From positions 62,001-126,000 of the forward strand of contig NZ_BMSA01000005.1 of the NCBI RefSeq assembly GCF_014648915.1: 64,000 nt of DNA, in the 5' to 3' direction. The position numbers and the translations under genes are program-made. Origin of the DNA: Streptomyces phaeofaciens (lineage in GTDB: Bacteria > Actinomycetota > Actinomycetes > Streptomycetales > Streptomycetaceae). The notes below the pieces were generated by a model that ran no database searches, was not told the DNA's origin, and saw only the letters and a list, made by a program, of their open reading frames with translations. Every line of letters starts with the position of its first letter. The stretch's first letter is position 1. Shown piece after piece: positions 57,462 through 64,000 of the stretch.

Positions 57462-58596
57462 GCTGGCCCTCCATCAGGGATACGAAGCGGTCGAACAGGT
57501 AGGCGGCGTCGTGCGGGCCGGCTGCCGCTTCGGGGTGGTACTGGACGGAGAAGCCGGGCTGGTCGAGCAGCTGGAGCCCCTCCACGACGTCGTCGTTCAG
57601 ACAGACGTGGGACACCTCGGCGCGGCCGAACGGCGTCTCGCTGACCCGGTCGAGCGGCGCGTCCACGGCGAAGCCGTGGTTGTGCGCGGTGACCTCGACC
57701 TTGCCGGTCGTTCGGTCCTGGACGGGCTGGTTGATGCCCCGGTGGCCGTACTTCAGCTTGTAGGTGCCGAAGCCGAGGGCGCGGCCGAGGATCTGGTTGC
57801 CGAAGCAGATGCCGAACAGCGGCGTCCGGCGCTCCAGGACGGCGGTCATCAGCGCGACGGGGCCGTCGGCGGTGGCGGGGTCGCCCGGGCCGTTGGAGAA
57901 GAACACCCCGTCGGGGTTCACGGCGTAGATGTCGTCCGCCGAGGCGGTGGCCGGCAGCACGTGCACCTCGATGCCGCGCTCGGCCATGCGGTGCGGGGTC
58001 ATGCCCTTGATGCCGAGGTCGACGGCGGCGACGGTGAACCTCTTCGTACCGATCGCCGGGACGACGTAGGCCTCCTTGGTGGCGACCTCCTCGTACAGGC
58101 TCAGGCCCTTCATGTGGGGCTGGGTCTGCACGCGCGCGAGGAGTTCGCTGTCGGGGCCGACCGCCTCGCCGGAGAAGATGCCGGCGCGCATGGAGCCGCG
58201 CTCGCGCAGGTGGCGGGTGAGGGCGCGGGTGTCGATGCCGGAGATGCCGACGACGTTCTGCGCCACCAGCTCGTCGTCCAGGGAGCGCTTGGCGCGCCAG
58301 TTGGACGGCACGCGCGCGGGGTCGCGCACGACATAGCCGGAGACCCAGATGCGGCCGGACTCGTCGTCCTCGTCGTTCCAGCCGGTGTTGCCGATCTGCG
58401 GGGCGGTCGCGACGACGATCTGGCGGTCGTACGACGGGTCGGTCAGGGTCTCCTGGTAGCCGGTCATGCCGGTGGAGAACACCGCTTCACCGAAGGTCTC
58501 CCCCACGGCCCCGTAGGCACGGCCGCGGAAAACCCGGCCGTCCTCCAGGACAAGTACGGCGGGAGCCTTGGTGGCTCCCCTTGTGGAGGTCGTCAT
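57454..58596 (-). CDS. carA: carbamoyl-phosphate synthase small subunit (glutaminase)
   Basis: CarA hydrolyses glutamine and channels ammonia to CarB. The 380-residue protein has the N-terminal CPSase domain ([25 protein letters not shown]) and a class I glutamine amidotransferase domain with the nucleophile in [13 protein letters not shown] and the His-Glu pair in [14 protein letters not shown] 58596 overlaps the end of the upstream PH-like gene by 4 nt, so the two are coupled. Confidence 0.96.
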
Positions 58597-59165
58597 CGTG
58601 CGCCTTCCGTTGTGTGCGTCTCGTTGATCATGGAGTTGATGGCGGCGACCCACTCCGTGTGCTCCGCCGCGTGGTCGGAGCGGAAGCCGGAGTCGATCAG
58701 CCTGTCGCCGTGCGCCCAGGTCACCAGGAGCAGTCCGCCCTCGGTGAGCACCTTGCCCGCGATGCCCTTGCCGAGCAGGGCCTCGCGCAGCGCGGCGGCG
58801 GGGATGAAGAAGTCGGTCGCGCCGGGGCGTACGACGTCCAGGCCCGCGTCCGTGAGCGTCAGCTCGACGCGGCTGCGGGTGCCCAGGCCGTGCGCCACGA
58901 TGCGGTCGAGCCACTGCCCCGCCGTGGTGGAGCCGTGGTAGCGGCCGCTCATGCCCAGTCTCGCCGGGCCGGGCTCGTCCGGCGCGGTGGGGAGCTCGGG
59001 CAGGTCGCCCTGGAGCGTGCCGCGCCACTTCCAGCCCTCGCGCATCAGCCAGTAGACGAGCGCGATGAACAGCAGCAGACCGACGACCCAGCCGGCGCGC
59101 GCCGCCCAGTCGGTCACTTCGGCCGACTTCTGGTCGGCCGCGAGCAGGAGTGCAGCAGATGTCAC
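58593..59165 (-). CDS. membrane-anchored PH-like protein in the pyr operon
   Basis: The 190-residue protein has one N-terminal transmembrane helix (about 25-43, [18 protein letters not shown]), a proline-rich linker and a C-terminal globular domain (about 75-185) resembling bacterial PH-like folds ([39 protein letters not shown]). It overlaps pyrC (GTGA) and carA (ATGA) by 4 nt each, so it is made together with the pathway enzymes. It has no known role in UMP synthesis. It might tether or sense at the membrane where PyrD works, which is speculation. Confidence 0.8.
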   Translation of the reverse strand: MTSAALLLAADQKSAEVTDWAARAGWVVGLLLFIALVYWLMREGWKWRGTLQGDLPELPTAPDEPGPARLGMSGRYHGSTTAGQWLDRIVAHGLGTRSRVELTLTDAGLDVVRPGATDFFIPAAALREALLGKGIAGKVLTEGGLLLVTWAHGDRLIDSGFRSDHAAEHTEWVAAINSMINETHTTEGAR

Positions 59166-60448
59166 GTGAGCTTCCCGTCGACGAGCGTGGCCTTGCCCCG
59201 GAGCCAGGTGTGCGTCACACGGCCCGGCAGCTCGCGCCCCTCGTACGGGGTGTTCCGGCTGCGCGAGGCGAAGCCCGCGGGGTCCACGGACCCACGGTAT
59301 GCCGTGTCGACGAGCGTGAGGTTGGCGGGCTCACCTGCCGAGACGGGGCGTCCATGGCCCTTGGCCTGCCCGATCCCGGCGGGCCGGAAGGACATGCGGT
59401 CGGCGACCTGGGCCCAGGTCAGCAGGCCCGTGTCCACCATCGTCTCCTGGACCACCGACAGCGCGGTCTCCAGGCCGACCATGCCCATGGCGGCCGCGGC
59501 CCACTCGCAGTCCTTGTCCTCGTGCGGGTGCGGGGCGTGGTCGGTGGCGACGATGTCGATCGTGCCGTCGGCGAGCGCCTCGCGCAGGGCCAGCACGTCG
59601 CGCTCGGTGCGCAGCGGCGGGTTGACCTTGTAGACCGGGTTGTACGTCCGCACCAGCTCGTCGGTGAGGAGCAGGTGGTGCGGGGTGACCTCGGCGGTGA
59701 CGTCGATGCCGCGGGACTTGGCCCAGCGGACGATCTCGACGCTGCCGGCGGTCGACAGGTGGCAGATGTGGACGCGGGAGCCGACGTGCTCGGCGAGCAG
59801 GACGTCCCGGGCGATGATCGACTCCTCGGCCACCGCGGGCCAGCCCCCGAGGCCCAGCTCGGCGGAGACGACGCCCTCGTTCATCTGGGCGCCCTCGGTC
59901 AGCCGGGGCTCCTGGGCGTGCTGGGCGACGACTCCGCCGAAGGCCTTCACGTACTCCAGCGCGCGCCGCATGATCACGGCGTCGTCGACGCACTTGCCGT
60001 CGTCGGAGAAGACGGTGACACCGGCGGCCGACTCGTGCATCGCGCCCAGCTCGGCGAGCTTGCGGCCCTCCAGGCCGACCGTGACGGCGCCGATCGGCTG
60101 CACGTCGCAGTAACCGTGCTCCCGGCCGAGCCGGTAGACCTGCTCGACGACACCGGCCGTGTCGGCGACCGGGAAGGTGTTGGCCATGGCGAAGACGGCC
60201 GTGTAGCCGCCGGAGGCCGCCGCGCGGGTACCGGTCAGCACGGTCTCGGAGTCCTCGCGGCCCGGCTCGCGCAGATGGGTGTGCAGGTCGACCAGACCGG
60301 GCAGCAGCACCCGGCCGGCGGCCTCGACGACCTCGGCGCCCTCGGCGGACAGCCCCTGGCCCACCTCGGCGATGATCTCGCCGTCGATCAGGACGTCCTG
60401 CGCGTCGCCGCCGAGCACCTTCGCACCACGGATCAGGATCTTGCTCAT
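59162..60448 (-). CDS. pyrC: dihydroorotase
   Basis: PyrC cyclises carbamoyl aspartate to dihydroorotate. The 428-residue amidohydrolase is class I: metal ligands in [11 protein letters not shown], the carboxylated-lysine/Asp region in [18 protein letters not shown] and the catalytic Asp in [13 protein letters not shown]. It follows pyrB after 5 nt. The coding span and motifs are complete, so it should be active, in contrast to the pseudo-dihydroorotases found in some operons. Confidence 0.96.
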   Translation of the reverse strand: MSKILIRGAKVLGGDAQDVLIDGEIIAEVGQGLSAEGAEVVEAAGRVLLPGLVDLHTHLREPGREDSETVLTGTRAAASGGYTAVFAMANTFPVADTAGVVEQVYRLGREHGYCDVQPIGAVTVGLEGRKLAELGAMHESAAGVTVFSDDGKCVDDAVIMRRALEYVKAFGGVVAQHAQEPRLTEGAQMNEGVVSAELGLGGWPAVAEESIIARDVLLAEHVGSRVHICHLSTAGSVEIVRWAKSRGIDVTAEVTPHHLLLTDELVRTYNPVYKVNPPLRTERDVLALREALADGTIDIVATDHAPHPHEDKDCEWAAAAMGMVGLETALSVVQETMVDTGLLTWAQVADRMSFRPAGIGQAKGHGRPVSAGEPANLTLVDTAYRGSVDPAGFASRSRNTPYEGRELPGRVTHTWLRGKATLVDGKLT

Positions 60449-60453
60449 CGTTC

Positions 60454-61434
60454 TTACTTCCCCTCGGTGGTACGGGCGTGGCTGACGGCGGACTCGTTGC
60501 CGCCCAGCAGCAGGTAGAGGACGGCCATCCGGATGGACACGCCGTTGGCGACCTGCTCCACGACGGTGCAGCGGTCGGAGTCGGCGACCTCGGCGGTGAT
60601 CTCCATGCCCCGGACCATCGGGCCGGGGTGCATCACGATGGCGTGCTCGGGCATCCGCGCCATCCGGTCGCCGTCGAGGCCGTAGCGCCGGGAGTACTCG
60701 CGCTCGGTGGGGAAGAAGGCGGCGTTCATCCGCTCCCGCTGGACGCGCAGCATCATCACGGCGTCGGACTTCGGCAGGGTGCTGTCGAGGTCGTACGACA
60801 CCTCGCAGGGCCAGTGCTCGACGCCGACCGGGACCAGGGTGGGCGGGGCGACCAGGGTGACCTCGGCGCCGAGGGTGTGCAGCAGGTCGACGTTGGAGCG
60901 GGCGACCCGGCTGTGCAGGATGTCCCCGACGATCGTGATCCGCCGGCCGGCGAGGTCCTGCCCGAGCCCGGCGTCCCGGCCGATCAGCCGGCGGCGCATG
61001 GTGAAGGCGTCCAGCAGGGCCTGGGTGGGGTGCTGGTGGGTGCCGTCACCGGCGTTGATGACGGCCGCGTCGATCCACCCGGAGGTGGCGAGGCGGTAGG
61101 GGGCCCCGGAGGCGCCGTGCCGGATGACGACGGCGTCGACGCCCATGGCCTCCAGCGTCTGGGCGGTGTCCTTCAGGGACTCGCCCTTGGACACGCTCGA
61201 TCCCTTGGCGGAGAAGTTGATGACATCGGCGGAGAGGCGCTTCTCCGCGGCCTCGAAGGAGATCCGGGTCCGGGTGGAGTCCTCGAAGAAGAGGTTGACG
61301 ACCGTACGGCCGCGCAGGGTCGGCAGTTTCTTGATCGGCCGGTCGGCCACCCGGGCCATCTCCTCGGCGGTGTCGAGGATCAGGACGGCGTCGTCGCGGG
61401 TGAGGTCGGCGGCCGAGATGAGATGACGCAGCAT
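60454..61434 (-). CDS. pyrB: aspartate carbamoyltransferase catalytic chain
   Basis: PyrB joins carbamoyl phosphate and aspartate. The 326-residue protein has the carbamoyl-phosphate site [17 protein letters not shown], the KGES-like segment [32 protein letters not shown] and the aspartate-loop region [10 protein letters not shown]. No PyrI regulatory chain gene is present. It is the second gene of the pyr operon, 132 bp after pyrR; that gap contains a 9-bp hairpin. Confidence 0.96.
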   Translation of the reverse strand: MLRHLISAADLTRDDAVLILDTAEEMARVADRPIKKLPTLRGRTVVNLFFEDSTRTRISFEAAEKRLSADVINFSAKGSSVSKGESLKDTAQTLEAMGVDAVVIRHGASGAPYRLATSGWIDAAVINAGDGTHQHPTQALLDAFTMRRRLIGRDAGLGQDLAGRRITIVGDILHSRVARSNVDLLHTLGAEVTLVAPPTLVPVGVEHWPCEVSYDLDSTLPKSDAVMMLRVQRERMNAAFFPTEREYSRRYGLDGDRMARMPEHAIVMHPGPMVRGMEITAEVADSDRCTVVEQVANGVSIRMAVLYLLLGGNESAVSHARTTEGK

Positions 61435-61535
61435 CTGTCAGGCTCCGTAAGGCAGTTCAGGTGAAGGGGGAGCGGGGTCCGGCGGTGTCGCCCCGCGCGG
61501 GGCACGTCCCGGGCGGACCGGGGCGTGCCGAAGCG

Positions 61536-61556
61536 GCGTACGGCGGTGCCGTACGC
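61536..61556 (-). promoter_or_regulatory. hairpin in the pyrR-pyrB gap
   Basis: GCGTACGGC (61536-61544) and GCCGTACGC (61548-61556) pair perfectly around a three-base loop just after the pyrR stop. It may modulate read-through from pyrR into the pyr biosynthetic genes. Confidence 0.5.
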
Positions 61557-61566
61557 GGTGCGTCCG

Positions 61567-62124
61567 CTAGGGGGTCCGCTTGGCGCCGAGCAGCACGGTG
61601 TCGCGACCGTCCTCCTCGGCGAGCTGGACCTTGACCGTCTCCCGCAGCGACGTGGGGAGGTTCTTGCCGACGTAGTCGGCGCGGATGGGCAGTTCGCGGT
61701 GGCCGCGGTCGACCAGGACCGCGAGCTGCACCGCGCGCGGGCGCCCGATGTCGTTCAGGGCGTCGAGTGCGGCGCGAATGGTGCGGCCGGAGAAGAGCAC
61801 GTCGTCGACGAGGACGACCAGGCGGCCGTCGATGCCGTCACCGGGGATCTCGGTGCGGGCCAGCGCACGCGGCGGGTGCATGCGCAGATCGTCGCGGTAC
61901 ATGGTGATGTCGAGGGAGCCGACCGGGATCTTGCGGTCGGTGATCTCCTCGAGCTTGGCGGCGAGCCGCTGGGCGAGGAAGACGCCCCGGGTCGGGATGC
62001 CGAGGAGCACCACGTCGTCGGCGCCCTTGGCGCGCTCGACGATCTCGTGGGCGATGCGGGTCAGTACCCGCGCGATGTCGGGGCCTTCGAGAACGGGCCG
62101 GGCATCGGAGGTGTGGGTGTCCAT
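61567..62124 (-). CDS. pyrR: pyrimidine operon regulator PyrR
   Basis: PyrR is an RNA-binding repressor descended from phosphoribosyltransferases, with some uracil phosphoribosyltransferase activity. The 185-residue protein has the PRPP motif [19 protein letters not shown], the segment [17 protein letters not shown] and [11 protein letters not shown]. It is first in the pyr operon. Its leader contains a PyrR-binding-loop consensus and a hairpin that buries its Shine-Dalgarno sequence, pointing to translational autoregulation and control of the operon by UMP/UTP. Confidence 0.95.
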   Translation of the reverse strand: MDTHTSDARPVLEGPDIARVLTRIAHEIVERAKGADDVVLLGIPTRGVFLAQRLAAKLEEITDRKIPVGSLDITMYRDDLRMHPPRALARTEIPGDGIDGRLVVLVDDVLFSGRTIRAALDALNDIGRPRAVQLAVLVDRGHRELPIRADYVGKNLPTSLRETVKVQLAEEDGRDTVLLGAKRTP

Positions 62125-62126
62125 AC

Positions 62127-62144
62127 GAGAAGGACCTCCTTCTC
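62127..62144 (-). promoter_or_regulatory. hairpin sequestering the pyrR ribosome-binding site
   Basis: On the minus strand GAGAAGGA and TCCTTCTC pair over 8 bp around GG, so the AGGAGG Shine-Dalgarno sequence is inside the stem, two bases before the start codon region. When formed it would block initiation of pyrR translation. Confidence 0.8.
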
Positions 62145-62160
62145 CGCCTCACGGGACGGA
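62143..62160 (-). promoter_or_regulatory. PyrR-binding RNA loop
   Basis: The minus-strand leader reads UCCGUCCCGUGAGGCGGA. It contains the PyrR-binding core UCC-N-G-N-GAGG-Y, closed by a UCCG/CGGA stem. It is directly upstream of the Shine-Dalgarno hairpin, the arrangement shown for PyrR-dependent translational repression in mycobacteria. UMP-bound PyrR would stabilise the closed state. Confidence 0.8.
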
Positions 62161-62278
62161 TCTTAAAGGACGTCGGGTTTGCGCCATCCACCGTAGCAGG
62201 CGGGAACGACCCCCCTGATCACCCCCTTGGAGTAATCGGCCATCGATACCACGGAAGAGTCGGTGTGGACCATTCGGC

Positions 62279-62308
62279 TTGACGCAGAAGAATCACGCTG
62301 CGTAACCT
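62279..62308 (+). promoter_or_regulatory. bldD promoter with overlapping BldD box
   Basis: TTGACG (62279-62284) and TAACCT (62303-62308) form a promoter with an 18-bp spacer. TCAC-GCTGC-GTAA at 62293-62305 matches the BldD consensus TNAC-N5-GTNA exactly and covers the spacer and the -10. A further symmetric pair, GTAAC/GTTAC (62302-62306 and 62317-62321), overlaps it. This fits direct autorepression by BldD, known in S. coelicolor. Confidence 0.85.
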
Positions 62309-62377
62309 CACAATGAGTTACCAGCCGCGCGGCATGGAACCAAAGCCAGTTGCGTCGACCCAGTGCCGGGGAGCTAT

Positions 62378-62878
62378 ATGTCCAGCGAATACGCCAAACA
62401 GCTCGGGGCCAAGCTCCGGGCGATCCGCACCCAGCAGGGCCTTTCCCTCCACGGTGTCGAGGAGAAGTCCCAGGGACGCTGGAAGGCGGTCGTGGTCGGT
62501 TCGTACGAGCGCGGCGACCGCGCCGTCACCGTGCAGCGCCTTGCCGAGCTGGCGGACTTCTACGGCGTCCCCGTGCAGGAGCTGCTGCCGGGCACCACCC
62601 CGGGCGGCGCCGCCGAGCCGCCGCCGAAGCTGGTCCTGGACCTGGAGCGACTGGCCCACGTACCGGTCGAGAAGGCGGGTCCCCTCCAGCGCTACGCGGC
62701 GACGATCCAGTCCCAGCGCGGTGACTACAACGGCAAGGTGCTCTCGATCCGCCAGGACGACCTGCGCACGCTCGCCGTCATCTACGACCAGTCGCCCTCG
62801 GTCCTCACCGAGCAGCTGATCAGCTGGGGCGTGCTGGACGCGGACGCGCGTCGCGCGGTGTCCCACGAGGAGAACTGA
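62378..62878 (+). CDS. bldD: developmental master regulator BldD
   Basis: BldD represses sporulation genes during vegetative growth and dimerises on tetrameric cyclic di-GMP. The 166-residue product has an N-terminal helix-turn-helix (LGAKLRAIRTQQGLSLHGVE, VVVGSYERGDRAVTVQRLAE). The C-terminal domain (about 80-166) has the c-di-GMP-binding features SQRGDYN and IRQDDLRTLAVIYD with the Arg-X-Asp-X8-Arg-X-Asp-type signature (RGD...RQDD). ATG 62378 follows GGGGAG. It is divergent from pyrR and ends before a strong terminator. Confidence 0.96.
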   Translation: MSSEYAKQLGAKLRAIRTQQGLSLHGVEEKSQGRWKAVVVGSYERGDRAVTVQRLAELADFYGVPVQELLPGTTPGGAAEPPPKLVLDLERLAHVPVEKAGPLQRYAATIQSQRGDYNGKVLSIRQDDLRTLAVIYDQSPSVLTEQLISWGVLDADARRAVSHEEN

Positions 62879-62908
62879 GCGCCTCGGCGTCTCAGCAGAA
62901 ACGTGCCG

Positions 62909-62946
62909 CCGGGGTGGCCGGAACTTGACGGTTCCGGCCACCCCGG
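62909..62946 (+). terminator. bldD terminator
   Basis: A 16-bp perfect stem (CCGGGGTGGCCGGAAC at 62909-62924, its complement at 62931-62946) with a six-base loop is followed by TTTG, 30 bp beyond the bldD stop. Confidence 0.88.
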
Positions 62947-62989
62947 TTTGCTGTACGCGGTGCGCCGCGCATGCTTTCGTCGCGGGAAC

Positions 62990-63027
62990 GCCTGAGGGCC
63001 CACAGCGTGTGCTGTGGGCCCTCAGGC
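62990..63027. terminator. 17-bp hairpin facing the nusB-efp unit
   Basis: GCCTGAGGGCCCACAGC (62990-63006) and its exact complement (63011-63027) surround GTGT. It likely terminates minus-strand transcription from nusB. Smaller GGGCCC- and CCCCT-based hairpins follow up to about 63105, so the 277-bp convergent gap is filled with stem-loops and no gene. Confidence 0.85.
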
Positions 63028-63155
63028 GAGTTCACGCCCCTCAGGGGCGCCGGGCACCGTGCGACGGGCCCCAGGGGGCCCACAGGCCTCGTACGGCCCA
63101 CAGTTCCCCGGCACTCCCGACGGCCGGTGCGATGATCGGCCGGTCGGACGGTCGG

Positions 63156-63584
63156 CTAGTCGCGTCGCAGCGCCGGCTTGAGCTCCTTCAGCCGGCCGAG
63201 CAGGCCGTTGACGAAGGACGGCGACTCGTCCGTGGAGAACTCCTTGGCCAGCTGCACCATCTCGTCGAGCACGACCGCGTCCGGGGTCTCGTCGACCCAG
63301 ATCAGCTCGTAGGCGCCCAGACGCAGGATGTTGCGGTCGACGACCGGCATACGGTCGAGCGTCCAGCCGACGGAGTACTGGCCGATCAGCTCGTCGATGC
63401 GCCTCGCGTGTCCGGCGTAGCCCTCGACGAGCTGCATCGTGAACTCGCTCACCGGCGGCTGCCGGGTGTCGGCCCGGGAGAGCCGAACCCAGTCCGCGAG
63501 GACCGTCAGGACATCGGCTTCACGCTGGTCGCCCTCGAAGAGGATCTGGAAGGCGCGCTTGCGGGCCGTGTTGCGAGCAGCCAC
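63156..63584 (-). CDS. nusB: transcription antitermination factor NusB
   Basis: The 142-residue all-helical protein binds boxA RNA with NusE (S10) to prevent termination in rRNA operons. Motifs are ARKRAFQILFEGDQREAD at the N-terminus, and VDRNILRLGAYELIWVDETP and LVQLAKEFSTDESPSFVNGLL towards the C-terminus. The arginine-rich N-terminal patch (RNTARKRA) is the RNA-binding part. It starts 2 nt after the efp stop, so the two are co-translated. Confidence 0.95.
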   Translation of the reverse strand: MAARNTARKRAFQILFEGDQREADVLTVLADWVRLSRADTRQPPVSEFTMQLVEGYAGHARRIDELIGQYSVGWTLDRMPVVDRNILRLGAYELIWVDETPDAVVLDEMVQLAKEFSTDESPSFVNGLLGRLKELKPALRRD

Positions 63585-63586
63585 GG

Positions 63587-64000
63587 TTAGCTGTTCACCC
63601 GGCCGAGGTAGTCGCTGGTGCGAGTGTCGACCTTGATCTTCTCACCGGTGGTGATGAAGAGCGGGACCTGGATCTGGTGACCGGTCTCCAGGGTGGCGGG
63701 CTTGGTGCCACCGGTGGAGCGGTCGCCCTGAAGGCCCGGCTCGGTCTCCTGGACGACGAGCTCGACGGCTGCGGGCAGCTCGACGAAGAGCACCTCGCCC
63801 TCGTGCTGCGCCACGGTGGCCGAGAAACCCTCGATCAGGAAGTTGGCGGCGTCGCCGACGGCCTTGCGGTCGACCATCAGCTGGTCGTAGGTCTCCATGT
63901 CCATGAAGACGAAGTACTCGCCGTCCATGTACGAGAACTGCATGTCGCGCTTGTCGACAGTGGCCGTCTCGACCTTGACGCCGGCGTTGAAGGTCTTGTC
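63587..64000 (-). CDS. efp: translation elongation factor P (5' end beyond window)
   Basis: EF-P relieves ribosome stalling at consecutive prolines. The visible 137 residues include [20 protein letters not shown] at the window edge, [20 protein letters not shown] and the C-terminal OB domain with [20 protein letters not shown] and [10 protein letters not shown]. Family members have about 188 residues, so roughly the first 50, including the modified loop residue, lie beyond position 64000. The gene is open at the right edge and overlaps no other feature. Confidence 0.95.
   Translation of the reverse strand, partial: DKTFNAGVKVETATVDKRDMQFSYMDGEYFVFMDMETYDQLMVDRKAVGDAANFLIEGFSATVAQHEGEVLFVELPAAVELVVQETEPGLQGDRSTGGTKPATLETGHQIQVPLFITTGEKIKVDTRTSDYLGRVNS

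Overview
The window is a high-GC actinobacterial chromosome segment, almost certainly from a Streptomyces. The evidence is gene content and order: bldD, actinobacterial IHF, a cvn 'conservon', a pyrR-pyrB-pyrC-carA-carB-pyrD-pyrF operon followed by ihF-gmk-rpoZ-coaBC-metK-priA-fmt-rsmB, strong third-position GC bias, many GTG starts and only one in-frame TTA codon that I could find. No rRNA, tRNA, CRISPR array, prophage or complete insertion sequence is visible. The one mobile-type element is a 273-bp MITE-like sequence between fmt and rsmB.

Layout. 0-5 kb: a tiny membrane protein, a Tat-exported C39 peptidase, an 8-bp tandem repeat, a P-loop kinase, a candidate 6C-like small RNA and an orphan EccA/CbxX-type AAA ATPase containing a TTA codon. 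5-12.4 kb (minus strand): two CNNM/CorC membrane proteins, then a PH-domain protein, hisG and hisE, fed by an FMN-riboswitch-controlled ribE-ribM-ribBA-ribH operon. 12.8-21 kb: a chitinase-type (DasR-like) promoter element without a chitinase gene, an ECF41 sigma factor with its SDR partner, a divergent ROK regulator/MFS pair with a clear operator, a GH6 glucanase, a DUF5995 protein and a davA-davB pair (lysine to 5-aminovalerate). 22-35 kb: an MFS transporter, a cvnABC conservon lacking cvnD, an ABC importer operon ending in an unusual HAD-EEP fusion enzyme with a divergent GntR regulator, and an amino-acid permease with an Lrp/AsnC regulator. 35-50 kb: guaB1-type GMP reductase, barstar, a SorC-type regulator, rpe, an MMPL transporter, then rsmB, fmt, priA, metK, coaBC, rpoZ. 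50-64 kb: gmk, ihF, the whole pyrimidine operon with a PyrR RNA site, autoregulated bldD, nusB and the 3' part of efp.

How it works together. Three de novo pathways (riboflavin, UMP, part of histidine) are each in tightly coupled operons with 4-nt ATGA/GTGA overlaps, and two have visible RNA control: an FMN riboswitch for rib, and a PyrR-binding loop next to a Shine-Dalgarno hairpin for pyr. The bldD promoter carries a BldD box across its spacer and -10, fitting autorepression. The most interesting new observation is a shared array of CGTTGCG half-sites with nearly identical 21-22/30-31-bp phasing upstream of both davA and the permease-lrp operon. It suggests that one Lrp-type regulator links amino-acid (probably lysine) uptake to its degradation. 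A second candidate system is the ABC importer plus HAD-EEP fusion, which looks like an uptake-and-dephosphorylation module for an organophosphate diester.

Starts were chosen from ribosome-binding sites and overlaps. Functions rest on motif recognition by eye without database searches.
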